From positions 106,430 to 141,172 of the forward strand of contig NW_014577395.1 of NCBI RefSeq assembly GCF_000485595.1: a stretch of 34,743 bases of DNA. Reading direction: 5' to 3'. The notes under the pieces are model-generated. The model worked only from the letters and a program-made list of their open reading frames with translations, did no database searches and was not told the DNA's origin. The translations under genes were made by a program, and so were the position numbers. This DNA is from Priapulus caudatus (taxonomy: Eukaryota > Priapulida > Priapulimorpha > Priapulimorphida > Priapulidae). This document shows, piece by piece, positions 19,301 to 27,105 of this stretch (position 1 is its first letter; every line of letters begins with the position of its first letter).

Positions 19301-21382
19301 CGAAGCCGTTTAGATTTGTGCCCGCAATTCTGCATTTCCTCCCTATACCTTAAGTTAAGGATGAATGTTCCACCTCTTTTTACACCTCTTGACCTTTGAC
19401 CTTTGACCCCAGCCTTCACATCCCAACTCGTTTTTGGATTAGCCCCCCACGTCCCGAATATCGTGACCGTACGTCGGAGCGGTTAAGATTTGTGCCCAAC
19501 TCGTTGACGGACGACGCTCGGACGGACGGAACGGACGCGTACGGTACGGACGATTCATGCATTCTACAAGCTGCATCTGACTATTCAGAGTGACGTAAAA
19601 AATAAAATGACAAGTTATCTGACTGGACTGTCTTGTATTACTATTAATACTGATCAATTAGAGGTGTTATATCATGTGCTCTAAGATTTGGAATGTGTAT
19701 TTAATCATAACAATGTGCCTATTCAAATTCAAACTTCAAAACATACAGAGTGTACATAGTGAAAGTATAAATGCAGATAGAAAATAGGCTTATTTTTCAT
19801 AATTATGTACTGATAGTATGTACAATTTTGTAAATAATGTTTATTAGTTATCATACTCATAATATATATTTTAGATACTTTAGTCAAAAACATCAGCTTT
19901 AGCTACATTCCTCTTTGAAATTTACAAATTTGACCTTTTAAAGATCAGAATTGGTTGCTTTCAACATAGCCTGAAAATGCAGGAAATGCCATTTCAAAAT
20001 TTTTCTGGGGGAGTACCCCAGACCCCCTGCATCGGCTATATATTTCTGCAGTGGCCCTTTTTGGGAGGCCACTACGGCCCCAAGTTGTCACTGCAGTGTT
20101 GCAGGGTCAGTAGCTGCGATTTTCTCACCAACTGTTATTGTCCGATTGCATGGTCAGTCATTATACTTGTACTAAGGCTGATAGGGTCTATGTCCCCCAG
20201 GGTACTGCCGGAACGTACCCTGGTAACTATCTGACATGCCGGACCGTACTCGCTTACTCCTACCGTACTCTGACTGTCCCTGTTCCGCCACTACTCATGT
20301 AGCAAAATTTGAAATATACATACAGACCTGTATGATATCTTTATAAAGTTGGATTGGAGTATGAAACTGTGAAACCAAGAAGAAATTTCAACCTAGATAT
20401 ACACTGATGCTTGCAATCCTTTTGCAAATATTGCGATGATTGGGAATGCGTTTTCCATTCGCAATGTTTACGACATTTTCGCGCATTTTCGCGCGAGATT
20501 TTTGAAAGATGGCTCCAAGTGTTGTGGTGGAACAGGAAAATTTGTATGATTATCTTAATGGGTTGGAAACGTATAGATTCGCTGACACTAGACGGGAGAC
20601 ACTAGACTAGACGGGAGGTGAAATGTAACAGAGTAACGGACAGGGTTACGAATATTTTGCGGGAACGGACCGGAAACAAGGAACAGGAGCATAAAGCGGC
20701 GCGTTTCCTGCCAACAAGCGGTATGTATTACAACATCGGCTGAAAGTCAGGGTACGGTTTGGAGTAGGCGAGGTACGCGTACGGTGCGGCATATTAGATA
20801 GTTACCAGGGTACGTTCCGGTATACCGGACCGTACCCAGGGTACGCTCCGGCAGTAACCTGGGGGACATACCCTATCAGCTGTACTAAGCTGCAGCTGCT
20901 GTCTTGGTATTTATGGTTTACTTTGAGGTAAACACAATGAAATACACCCATTATTTAATAGCCATTATTCATTCAATATTCACCAATCAATGACAATGCC
21001 AAGGCAATGGATCATGAAATCATATCTATCCTTGAACCAACAATAGGCCTATTGAGTATTGTCCATTGAATAATAATAATATATTATTATTAATTATAAT
21101 AATATATGAATTTCGAAGTAAAAATGATTTTTTGAATTGGCAAAGAACTAATACTAGTAGACTACTAGTATAATCACTCTTTGTCTTACTTCTAATATTT
21201 ATTAATGACAGTTTCCGTGTTTCAGAAAGAAAGAAAGAAAGAAGAAACATCACATCAGAGTGTCTGAGTGACCACACCAGATAACGTGTCCTCCGACATT
21301 TCATTATTTGACCATGTCATTTGCAAACAGATTAGTGATGCCAAAAATGTAACCAACCATACAAACCTTTATATGATGGCAT
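7305..21382 (-). CDS. USP14: Ubiquitin carboxyl-terminal hydrolase 14 (USP14), 14 coding exons
   Basis: USP14 (yeast Ubp6) is a cysteine protease that docks on the 26S proteasome base through its ubiquitin-like domain and trims ubiquitin from substrates. Exons on the - strand: 21382-21367, 15590-15472, 15280-15221, 15097-14993, 14765-14662, 13842-13659, 12855-12713, 12537-12455, 10404-10373, 10221-10063, 9590-9462, 9132-9045, 8224-8042, 7369-7305. Every junction has AG/GT and phases match. The total is 1470 bases, 489 codons plus stop, close to the 494 residues of human USP14. The ubiquitin-like domain covers residues 1 to about 78 and the USP domain about 101-485. The catalytic Cys114 is in GNTCYMN, His434 in SSSSGHYVAW, and Asp450 in FDDDNV. 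The serine run before His434, the site of Akt control in the human enzyme, is conserved. Introns carry several transposons. No internal stops were seen. Confidence 0.93.
8042..8224 (-). CDS. USP14: USP14 exon 13, catalytic His exon
   Basis: Encodes residues 409-468, including LTHKGRSSSSGHYVAW with the catalytic His434 and blocking-loop-2 serines, and FDDDNV with Asp450. Donor GTGAGT. An in-frame read-through ends after FACNTDGWLEM, but splicing to exon 14 restores the conserved end. Confidence 0.94.
8413..8990. mobile_element. TIR element with TTTTAGGG-rich interior, USP14 intron 12
   Basis: Begins CAGGCTTTCCAGC and ends GCTGGAAAGCCTG, a 13-bp terminal inverted repeat. It is flanked by the 6-bp direct repeat ATAATA (8407-8412, 8991-8996). 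Both inner ends are filled with T-runs and TTTTAGGG/TTAGGAATT motifs in the same orientation. No coding capacity. Its right end lies about 50 bases from the donor of exon 12. A 6-bp duplication does not match hAT (8 bp), and the superfamily is unassigned. Confidence 0.7.
9045..9132 (-). CDS. USP14: USP14 exon 12, charged linker
   Basis: Encodes residues 379-407, a Lys/Glu-rich linker followed by SEPYSFED, matching the human YEPFSFADD segment. Variable linkers before this motif are usual in the family. Confidence 0.88.
9462..9590 (-). CDS. USP14: USP14 exon 11
   Basis: Encodes residues 336-378, including DVKFTMMLDVFDLCTPELQQ and a charged helix. Acceptor TTTCAG, donor GTATAC. Aligns with the human VKFPLMLDMYELCTPELQ segment without gaps in the conserved part. 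Confidence 0.92.
10063..10221 (-). CDS. USP14: USP14 exon 10
   Basis: Encodes residues 283-335, with SRLPAYLTIQ-type sequence (here CRLPGYLTIQFVRFFYKEKG), the core strand of the USP fold that includes the blocking-loop-1 region. Phase 0 at both ends. Confidence 0.93.
10373..10404 (-). CDS. USP14: USP14 exon 9, 32-base microexon
   Basis: Encodes VKYLHTGLKS after a split Asp codon, matching human EVKYLFTGLKL. Acceptor TTCTCAG, donor GTAAGT. Skipping it would shift the frame. Confidence 0.88.
10833..10918. mobile_element. Short hairpin MITE, GACTGGTAC family, copy B
   Basis: Starts GACTGGTACCCG and ends CGGGTACCAGTC, flanked by TA on both sides (10831-10832, 10919-10920). It contains an internal palindrome GCTACAC..GTGTAGC. 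Only the terminal dozen bases match copy A. Lies in USP14 intron 8. Confidence 0.55.
11358..11635. mobile_element. Foldback TIR transposon, copy 1 (no cargo)
   Basis: Starts GCTGAGAGGGTCTATGTCCC and ends with the inverse of GCTCATAGGGTCTATGTCCC. Flanked by the perfect 9-bp repeat GTTAGTAAG (11349-11357, 11636-11644). Subterminal sequence is itself palindromic (GGTACGTTCCGG..CCGGACCGTACC). The centre holds CCTAACCCTAA units, the complement of the metazoan telomere repeat. There is no reading frame of note. Nine-bp duplications occur in Mutator-like (MULE) and some Merlin elements. The family is otherwise unknown to me. Lies in USP14 intron 8. Confidence 0.8.
11826..11890. mobile_element. GACTGG-family MITE, copy D, truncated
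   Basis: Its reverse complement begins GACTGGGACTCGCTCCCACC and continues through CTAAGCTAAGCCGAGA, colinear with copy A at 336-408. TA follows the intact end (11891-11892). The other terminus is not recognisable. Confidence 0.4.
12091..12145. repeat. Perfect 22-bp inverted repeat (hairpin), 11-base loop
   Basis: Arm 12091-12112 (GCAGCTATGGATCCGTGCGC plus CG) is exactly complementary to 12124-12145. It lies in USP14 intron 8 within GC-rich sequence unlike its surroundings. It could be the centre of a MITE or a small-RNA hairpin. Nothing here decides which. Confidence 0.65.
12455..12537 (-). CDS. USP14: USP14 exon 8
   Basis: Encodes residues 245-271, LKCVECDEEQPTT through FFQLSCFISQ, matching human MKCTESEEE...LQLSCFINQ. 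The first base completes a Val codon begun in exon 7. Confidence 0.9.
12713..12855 (-). CDS. USP14: USP14 exon 7
   Basis: Encodes DANECWTEMVRVLQQQ, an Ala-rich linker, then FMDHYFGGKLES, matching human DANECWIQMMRVLQQK...LIDQFFGVEFE. Three overlapping GT donors are possible; the one after 12713 keeps the frame and the family length. The acceptor TTGTAG abuts a transposon end (see 12863-13141). Confidence 0.9.
12863..13141. mobile_element. TIR element lying on the USP14 exon 7 acceptor
   Basis: Left end AGGGTGCGAAATTAACGC and inverted right end AGGGGTAGAAATTACC form an imperfect inverted repeat. Flanks CCTACAAC (12855-12862) and GCTATAAC (13142-13149) agree at 6 of 8 positions, suggesting an old 8-bp, hAT-like duplication. 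The interior repeats ACTCCCTGATTT-like phrases. The left flank overlaps the exon 7 boundary. Confidence 0.5.
13142..13640. other. USP14 intron 6, remainder
   Basis: No repeat or exon recognised. Mixed-composition intron sequence between the element at 12863-13141 and exon 6. Confidence 0.4.
13659..13842 (-). CDS. USP14: USP14 exon 6
   Basis: Encodes residues 136-196, including ASLKDLFDTLEKTSQDLPPI and HMAFPQFAEK-type sequence (here HLAFPRFAEKSEHGGFQQQ). These helices pack behind the catalytic Cys. Confidence 0.93.
13861..13926. repeat. TA microsatellite
   Basis: Interrupted (TA)n runs with ATAATATGATATAT, able to form hairpins, immediately upstream of USP14 exon 6 within the intron. Confidence 0.7.
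13930..14660. other. USP14 intron 5, AT-rich
   Basis: No exon, repeat or RNA gene recognised in this stretch. Confidence 0.4.
14662..14765 (-). CDS. USP14: USP14 exon 5, catalytic Cys exon
   Basis: Encodes LPAGLNNLGNTCYMNATVQC with the catalytic Cys at residue 114, the same number as in the human enzyme, then LHSVPELRDALK. Acceptor TTTGCAG, donor GTAGGA. Confidence 0.94.
14993..15097 (-). CDS. USP14: USP14 exon 4
   Basis: Encodes GTLFLMMGSAGELPTEP, the last strand of the ubiquitin-like domain, and the linker KPKFVEDMSETQLASA leading to the protease domain. Confidence 0.92.
15221..15280 (-). CDS. USP14: USP14 exon 3
   Basis: Encodes VMLKGAVLKDDDWGNLKIKD, matching human VMVKGGTLKDDDWGNIKIKN in the ubiquitin-like domain. 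Phase 0 at both ends. Confidence 0.92.
15472..15590 (-). CDS. USP14: USP14 exon 2
   Basis: Encodes KVKWGKEKFEDVECNMDEPP and LFKAQMFALSGVEPDRQK of the ubiquitin-like domain. The first two bases need a preceding G to make Val. Confidence 0.92.
15972..16170. repeat. G-rich fragments of a CAGGGCCGTATCCAG repeat
   Basis: Poly-G runs at 15984-15997 and 16048-16057 are followed by CAGGGCCGTATCCAGAGG (16063) and AAGCTTCGCCCGACGCCGCG. The start resembles the terminus of the element at 16569, but no matching right end was found, so it is a fragment. Confidence 0.4.
16569..17116. mobile_element. TIR element, CAGGCCGTAG family, 5-bp target duplication
   Basis: Begins CAGGCCGTAGCCAG and ends CTGACTACGGCCTTG, an inverted repeat of about 14 bp. 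It is flanked by TGTTA at 16564-16568 and 17117-17121. The interior is GC-rich with long C and G runs, unlike the AT-rich surroundings, and has no plausible protein. The open frames in it are composition effects. Superfamily unassigned. Confidence 0.65.
17437..17780. repeat. Dispersed repeat rich in AATAAGGACTT / AATAAGTACTT
   Basis: Motifs such as ATTAAGGACTTATAAGCAC (about 17455), AATAAGGACTTTGAGTACTT (about 17670) and AATAAGTACTTTATAAAG (about 17750) recur across 340 bp. The motif spacing and partial self-inversion suggest a degenerate element. Ends not determined. Confidence 0.45.
17956..18060. repeat. AC/GC microsatellite cluster
   Basis: Runs of (GCGCAC), (ACAC) and (ACGC) units. Open frames across it are repeat artefacts. 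Confidence 0.75.
18429..19595. mobile_element. CAAGTGCCGC repeat, copy 1
   Basis: Starts CAAGTGCCGCGGAGCGACAG and ends near CTGCATCTGACTAT. It aligns along its whole length with 27392-28704. TAAA flanks both sides (18425-18428, 19596-19599). It contains clustered TGACCT half-sites (19213-19234, 19389-19410) and a terminal GGACGGACG-rich stretch. No protein was recognised. It may be an old SINE-like or non-autonomous element; class unknown. Confidence 0.6.
19985..20110. repeat. Fragment of a CTGGGGGAGTACCCCAGACC repeat
   Basis: A short palindrome, TCTGGGGGAGTACCCCAGAC, is followed by GGCCACTACGGCCCC, a sequence also seen inverted near 15897. This looks like a dispersed element fragment without clear ends. 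Confidence 0.35.
20177..20880. mobile_element. Foldback TIR transposon, copy 2 (about 450 bp cargo)
   Basis: Starts GCTGATAGGGTCTATGTCCC and ends GGGGACATACCCTATCAGC. Flanked by the perfect 9-bp repeat TGTACTAAG (20168-20176, 20881-20889). The outer ~110 bp on each side match copy 1. The middle (about 20290-20745) is unrelated to copies 1 and 3. The cargo includes GAAAGATGGCTCC (ATG near 20508), opening MAPSVVVEQENLYDYLNGLE and ending after about 33 codons. I do not recognise that peptide. It could be a captured 5' exon or chance. Confidence 0.8.
21367..21382 (-). CDS. USP14: Candidate USP14 exon 1 (start codon, 16 coding bases)
   Basis: Reads ATG CCA TCA TAT AAA G then GTTTGT. Spliced to exon 2 it gives MPSYKVKVKWGKEKFE, against MPLYSVTVKWGKEKFE in human USP14, with matching phase and length. 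An A at -3 favours initiation. I saw no other ATG between 15.6 and 28 kb that fits. The call rests on 16 bases and a non-consensus donor (GTTTGT). Confidence 0.6.
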
Positions 21383-21618
21383 TTTGAAAGATTCACATGT
21401 AAAACAAATGTCTTGGCAAAACGTTTGCAAAAATGACAGTGCAGATTTCACACTAGTCGTAGTAGTAGCAGGAGTAGTAGTAGTATAGAGAGTTATTTAT
21501 GCAACGTAAACTACTACGCACACGGACACCGGCGGCAGATGTTTGCAGCGCCACCAATCGGCAAAATATATTACGACAAAAAAGACTGTACGTGGAAATG
21601 CAATCAGAGCAATGCTCA

Positions 21619-22223
21619 AATATGACTCTTTGGCACCATCTCGCGTTAAAAAGAATTATAAAATGGATATGTGGATTAACTGTTGACACCATAAATACAC
21701 TAAATATTATCAAGAGTACATAATAGAGATTATTATTATCTATATTATGTACTGTATGACTGTATACTGTACTGTATTATGTATCTGTATTATGTACTCT
21801 TGATATTATTTATGAGCGTATTTAAGTAATTTTTAGATGAATGGAAATAAGATATGTATAAGTAATATTATAATATGAGAAGTAAGAATAAGAAAATATA
21901 TATATAAATAATGATAATAATGATTATGTTATGTATATTTATTTATTGATTATATTACTGACACATTATATTATATTTAATATTTAATGCATACTATATT
22001 ATAGATACATAAATTACATAACATTATTATTAATACATTCATTATTTATAATATTACTAAAATACGCTTACTATATAATTTCATTACGTTATCTTACTTA
22101 TTTCTATTTCCTATATTACCTAAATACGCTCACGTCTAGTGTATTTGTGGTGTCAACAGTTAATTCCATATATACGCACTTTATAATTATTTTTCAGGCG
22201 AGATGGCGCCAAAGAGTCATATT
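21619..22223. repeat. Inverted repeat, 85-bp arms, AT-rich palindromic spacer
   Basis: Arm 21619-21703 (ATATGACTCTTTGGCACCAT ... AATACACTA) matches the complement of 22137-22223. The spacer is about 80% AT and holds further nested inverted repeats (about 21708-21725 against 21788-21805, and GAGCGTATTTA at about 21814 against TAAATACGCTC at about 22122). No TIR/TSD boundary was resolved. It could be a foldback element or a palindromic rearrangement. Confidence 0.6.
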
Positions 22224-22356
22224 TCAGTATGGCATTAATTTTACCTTTTGCACTTACCATGGATATATACAACCCATATGTGTTGTATCTATCTATGCAC
22301 TTATTAACGGTTATATTTTCCACTAATGTCTCTTCGCTATAAAATATTTGCATGAT

Positions 22357-22427
22357 ATCAAGAGCATATAAAGAAGGCTTATATGGCTTAGAAGGCTTAA
22401 AGAATGCCTTCTTTATATGCTCTTGAT
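22357..22427. repeat. Perfect 22-bp hairpin, 27-base loop
   Basis: ATCAAGAGCATATAAAGAAG plus GC (22357-22378) is exactly complementary to 22406-22427. Size and loop are within the range of a microRNA precursor, but a MITE centre is equally possible. The phrase ATCAAGAG also occurs in the palindrome at about 21708. Confidence 0.6.
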
Positions 22428-22454
22428 GATATATATATATACTAGAGGCTTGTG

Positions 22455-22981
22455 CAGGTACACGTGCGTGCGTGCGTGCGTGTGTACGTATACGTGCGTG
22501 CATGCATGCGTGCGTGCGTGTGCACGTACATGTGCGTGCATGAGTGTGTGCGTGCGTGTGCACGTACACGTGCGTGCGTGCGTGCGTGCGTGTGTACGTA
22601 CACGTGCGTGCGTGCGTGTGATCTTACACGAGCGTGCGTGCGTGTGAACTTACACGAGCGTGCATGCGTGCGTGCGTCCGTGTGTGTGCACGTACACGTG
22701 CATGCGTGCGTGCGTGCGTGTGCAGGTACACGTGTGCATGTGTGCGTGCGTGCGTACGTGCGTGTGTGTGCTGGTACACGTGTGTGCGTGCGTGCATGCA
22801 TGTGCACGTAGACGTGCGTGCGTGCGTGTGTGCGTGTGCACGTACACGTGCGTGCATGCGAGCGTGCGTGCGTGTGCACGTACACGTGCGTGCGTGCGTG
22901 CGTGCGTGTGTACGTACACGTGCGTGCGTGCGTGCGTACACGTGCGTGCGTGTGTACGTACACGTGCGTGCGTGCGTGCAC
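22455..22981. repeat. GT/CG alternating minisatellite with regular CACGTACACGTG units
   Basis: About 530 bp of nearly unbroken purine-pyrimidine alternation, mainly (GTGC)n. Every 35-50 bp it is punctuated by a palindromic TGTACGTACACGTG or close variant. Such sequence has strong Z-DNA and cruciform potential. Long open frames on both strands (His/Thr/Arg-rich or Cys/Val/Arg-rich) are artefacts of a 4-base unit that lacks stop codons. Confidence 0.85.
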
Positions 22982-23425
22982 TTGTATCGAACAATATCAC
23001 GCATCTGCTTGCTGCCAACCGTTAAACTGCGCATGTGCTCATATGACGGCAATGTTTATAAACATGAAACATCGCCATAGTCAGCCGAAAACACAGAGAC
23101 ACGAGTCATACGAAACGTGTAAAAGTAAGGGATCCATTTCTGTTTTACGCGAATGACACGGCTTGTTGAACCAAATGAGAGAGTGGTAGTACCTTCGAAG
23201 TGGTAGAAGAAGAGAAAGAAGTAGTAGAAAAAGCGCAAAGGGACAAAGTGACAGCAGATTCAAACCAAAGGGACAATAATCTTGATCGAGCCATTGAAAA
23301 CGTTACAAGATTAGGCCGTGTATCTAGAAAACCTAAGAGTTTTAGTTTTAAATTCTTGTAAACTGCGTGTTTCAATATGTACAGTTGTGTACTATGTATG
23401 TAGTTGCCTCGAGCCGGCCTCGACC

Positions 23426-23463
23426 CGAGTCCTCGAGTCCGAGTCCGAGTCCGAGTCCGAGTC
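23426..23463. repeat. (GAGTCC)n microsatellite
   Basis: About six GAGTCC units within CTCGAGTCCGAGTC-type sequence. Confidence 0.8.
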
Positions 23464-23525
23464 ATTGCACTCCGAGGCCAAGACCAAGGAAAACGGTCTA
23501 GACCGGCCTCGAGACCTACAACACT

Positions 23526-23526
<1 letters not shown>

Positions 23527-23591
<65 letters not shown>
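23527..23591. repeat. (GT)n microsatellite
   Basis: Uninterrupted GT dinucleotide run of about 65 bases. Confidence 0.95.
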
Positions 23592-23592
<1 letters not shown>

Positions 23593-23703
23593 AATAATGC
23601 TTTTGAAGAAAATATTCATTTTTTTAATGAATTTATTTATTTTATTTTATTAGCAGTTGTTTCGTTATATATCTTCATAAAATGCAGTTTCAAATCTCAA
23701 TTA

Positions 23704-23822
23704 TTGTGCGTACCGTACGCACGAAATAGAACTCTTTGTGAATGCCACCTAAATGCCTGTTTGTGCGTACGAACGCTGGTACGCACGATATTGTGCGTAC
23801 GAACTGTTCTTGAATCCGGCCC
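23704..23822. repeat. Repeat with multiple GTGCGTAC motifs
   Basis: GTGCGTAC or its complement GTACGCAC occurs five times in about 90 bp (GTGCGTACCGTACGCAC at 23706, then near 23763, 23779 and 23793). A GAATCCGGCCCCTG end lies at 23812-23825. It looks like one side of a TIR element; the other end is not seen. Confidence 0.4.
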
Positions 23823-23954
23823 CTGATCATAGAGATTCTTCATGATAGACAAAAACGCAAAACGTGTAAATTCAGAAAAATACTGATTTACTATGTATAT
23901 ACAGTCTACATTTAGAGCAACTATATATGGTCTGATATGACACACACTATTTCA

Positions 23955-25135
23955 AACAAACTATATGCTTCTATGACTCCACAAGAAAATTATTCTCATG
24001 ACGATTAGGAATAAACAATTACAATGTTGTGATTATTTACTCATGGTATGATGCATATACATTCACTTATATATAACCGCATAACATTAGTAATTTCCAT
24101 GGTTCATCCATAATAAATTATAATGCAACCTGCAAACTTAACCTAGAGATGGGAAAAGTAAGCATAAAACGGAATATGGTACCATGAACAGATGATAACA
24201 ATGAAATATAATATCAACAACAAATAAAACTCTAACCGAATTGAGTAACAATCCCACTTATTTCATTTCGTTCTTTTACTTATCATTTAGTTATATTTTG
24301 CTACGCTCATCCAAACAACACTAGAATTTTCTACGCTTTGAGAAATGCATACTAGGCAATCACAAAATTAATGAATTAAATACAAAATGCTTCCTTCATT
24401 TGTGTCCACAACGTGTGATTCGCCTGATAAATTTGTGGCTTCTGCCTAGCCAGACCTATATTGAATAACTGCCACTGCATATGCTTACACACGGCCAAGT
24501 ATTAACAAAATCACACTTTTTTGCATCAATATGATGCAAGGATGTAGAAACACGTGTATAAACACACGCACGCGCGCACACACTGAACACGCACGCACAG
24601 TGACACTGATAAATTCAACAAATATACATTCTATAAACTGTTTAACAAGCAACAAGATTTCTACATGATCAGAAAAGTTAGGAACTATACAGTAACATTA
24701 TTTGACTAGACCCTCATATATAGCACTAGTATACACAACAACTGGTTAACAGGAGTGAATAAATACAAAGTTATGTTTTTATTGATGATATTGTAGATGT
24801 TATCATATCTCAAAAGAGTTTGCACGGTTAACACGACTTATATGTCATAATTAACAATGATTATATTTAATGTAAAATTAAATTTTTCAATGTTTAGTTT
24901 TCTAGAAAGAAAGTAGTCAAAATCAGAGGTAATTGGTATTATAGACTGGCATGATTATCATGTCAAGCAAGTGACATAATTTCAACAGTAGTGTGGTGCT
25001 CGTCCAGCAACAAGCTCATAGCCTAGATATGTTTTAGATCATTCACGACTCTAATAAGTATCCTTACAACCTATTTGTGACAAAACGTGAAGTAGGAAAC
25101 AGCTGCCATAGATCAAGGATATTTGAGTGAACTAT
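23955..25135. repeat. Tandem duplication, unit 1
   Basis: This 1.2-kb AT-rich unit aligns in order with three blocks downstream: 23955-24275 with 25155-25495, 24408-24905 with 26798-27386, and 24905-25133 with 28705-28925. It is an unprocessed direct duplication with no coding content. Unit 1 keeps the uninterrupted state at two sites where unit 2 carries insertions. Confidence 0.7.
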
Positions 25136-25464
25136 GCAACTATAAATTCTTTTAATCAACCAAACTATGCTTCGATGATTCAACAAGAAAATGACTCTCA
25201 TAATTCCAATCTTCTAGTATATTGACTTGATTACTGCTATACATTAGCATGATGGATATACATTCACTTCTATTTAACCCCATAATAATAGTAATTACCA
25301 TTGTTCACGAATAATAAAATATGATGCAACCTGCAAATTTAACCTAGAGATGGGCGAATTAAGCATTAAACGTAAACCGAGGAGCTGGAAGGGAACAACA
25401 TGAGCAGATATAATATATATAATATCAACAACAAATAAAACTCGCTCTTAGATATCGAATCAAA

Positions 25465-26790
25465 TTGAGTAACAATCCCACTTATTTCATTGCGTCCTGT
25501 GCGTCATATGCGCCTCCTGGCGAGAAATTGACTGAAGCCATAGCAGAAGACAGACGGAGGAAATGGAATAAACTCATCCAGTCTTCAAACATGACCCATA
25601 GCAGTAGAAAAACATGGAAGACAATTCCGATGATGGGAAATCAAATGACTTCTCTAAAGTACAACCAAGACCAGAAGTGACTGCTGATCAGGTTGCTTAT
25701 CAACTCCTTGTGAACAGCCAGGGAAACCATAACCATCATCCAAGTTAAAGTAGGGCTAAGCTCCCAAAGGCTGAGTGTACTTCACAAGAGACCCCAGACC
25801 TCACAAGACCTTTCAACACGAGTGAACTGATTAATGATATCAAAGTGATGAAAGTAACGATATTCTGTGTGAACAGATCAAGCATCTCGGCTCTGCTGCT
25901 CTTCCATGGCTGCTTGATATGTTTAACAGCTGCCTATGTGCTAATAAGATCCCAAAGCTGTGGAGGAAAGCCAGAGTTGTTGCAATACTGAAGCCTGGTA
26001 AAGACTCAGCTAGTCTAAAGAGTTATAGGCCCATCTCATTGCTCTTCCATACATACAAGCTCTTTGAAGGACTCATCCTCAACCGTTTGGCCCCTTTCGT
26101 GGATGAACACCCCATTCCAGAGCAGGCAGGTTTTCGAGCAGGAAACTCCTGTACTAGCCAACTCCCCAAACTTACACAGTTCATTGAAGACTGGTACGAG
26201 AAAGGGCTGATTACTGGAGCTGCTTTTATTGACCTCTCCTCAGCTTACGAGCCAAGCAACCACAGAATTCTTACCAAGAAACTATAATAGCTGGTAAAGA
26301 ATGTCAGACTGACAGAATTGATCAAGAAATCTGCTGGAAAACAGGCGGTTTTTCGTAGATCTCAATGGTAACCGCAGCAAATGGCATAGATAGAAAATGG
26401 TCTTCCACAAGGCAGCATTCTGGCTCCTTTGCTCTTTAACGTATACATAAATGACCAGCCAGTACACCCAAACACCATGCGTTTCCTGTATGCAGATCAC
26501 CCCTGCATTGCCTCACAGAAAGTCCTTTTAAGAAGTCGAGCAGTCCCTCACTGATGCTCTCGCATGTCTAGCCACGTACTACACTGCAAACCATCCACGT
26601 GCGACTACCGCGAACACACAAAATAAGTGTCTTCCATATAAAGAACAGGGATCCATATCGCCAATTGAAAGTTAAACGGTATGATAAAGGGCTGACACAT
26701 GCATAACCGAGTCTGCCTAAGTGTTACTTTAGACCGCTTTCTAACTTACAAGGATCACATCACCAAGACCAAGGTGGGTGACAAAAACAG
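25465..26790 (+). pseudogene. Degenerate non-LTR retrotransposon (reverse transcriptase region)
   Basis: Pieces of one polyprotein lie in order but in different frames. First is a pre-RT linker with RRRKWNKLIQSSNMTHSSRKTW (25546-25620). Then come NDILCEQIKHLGSAALPWLL (25857), WRKARVVAILKPGKD, SYRPISLLFHTYKLFEGLIL, EQAGFRAGNSC and FIDLSSAYE (26225). Then GLPQGSILAPLLFNVYIND (about 26398), FLYADH (26483-26500) and LSVTLDRFLTYKDHI (about 26720). The catalytic YADD reads YADH and the normal D-K/S-A-F/Y-D motif ends in Glu. Frameshifts and deletions are frequent, for example near 25855, 26290 and 26380. The LINE clade (jockey/CR1-like) is uncertain. No endonuclease domain was found. Confidence 0.85.
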
Positions 26791-26950
26791 TATTGCACAA
26801 CGTGTGATTCATCTGATAAATTTGTGGATTGTGCCTAGCCAGACCTATATTGAATAACTGCCACTGTATATACACACGGCCAGATAATAGGAAAATCGCT
26901 CTTTTGCATCAATATGATGCAAGCATGTGCCAACACATGCATACAAATAT

Positions 26951-27105
26951 GCGCGCGCACACACACACAGCACGCAAGCGCGCGCGCACACACACACAGC
27001 ACGCAAGCGCGCGCACACACACACAGCACGCAAGCGCGCGCACACACACACAGCACGCAAGCGCGCGCACACACACACAGCACGCAAGCGCGCGCGCACA
27101 AACAC
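26951..27105. repeat. Minisatellite, about 25-29 bp unit, five copies
   Basis: The unit (GC)nACACACACACAGCACGCAA is repeated five times with only GC-run length changes, then breaks into ACAAACACAC. It is highly uniform and so recently expanded. Open frames over it are artefacts. Confidence 0.9.

Larger units (their letters stand above)
15591..21366 (-). other. USP14 intron 1 (5.8 kb), repeat-filled
   Basis: No exon of any gene was found here. It contains the G-rich repeats near 15980-16170, the TIR element 16569-17116, the AATAAG-rich repeat 17437-17780, the AC/GC microsatellite 17956-18060, the 1.2-kb repeat 18429-19595, a CCCCAGACCCCC repeat fragment near 19985-20110 and foldback copy 2 at 20177-20880. 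Stretches 19600-19970 and 20890-21360 are AT-rich and featureless. The intron exists only if the exon 1 call is right. Confidence 0.5.

Noticed and set aside
22442-23080. Long overlapping open frames on both strands with His/Thr/Arg or Cys/Val/Arg repeats
   Set aside because: They are translations of a (GTGC)n/(GT)n tract that has no stop codons in most frames; no start context, no family similarity.
26951-27105. Possible CRISPR-like regular array
   Set aside because: Units are contiguous with no unique spacers, in a eukaryotic genome; it is a minisatellite.
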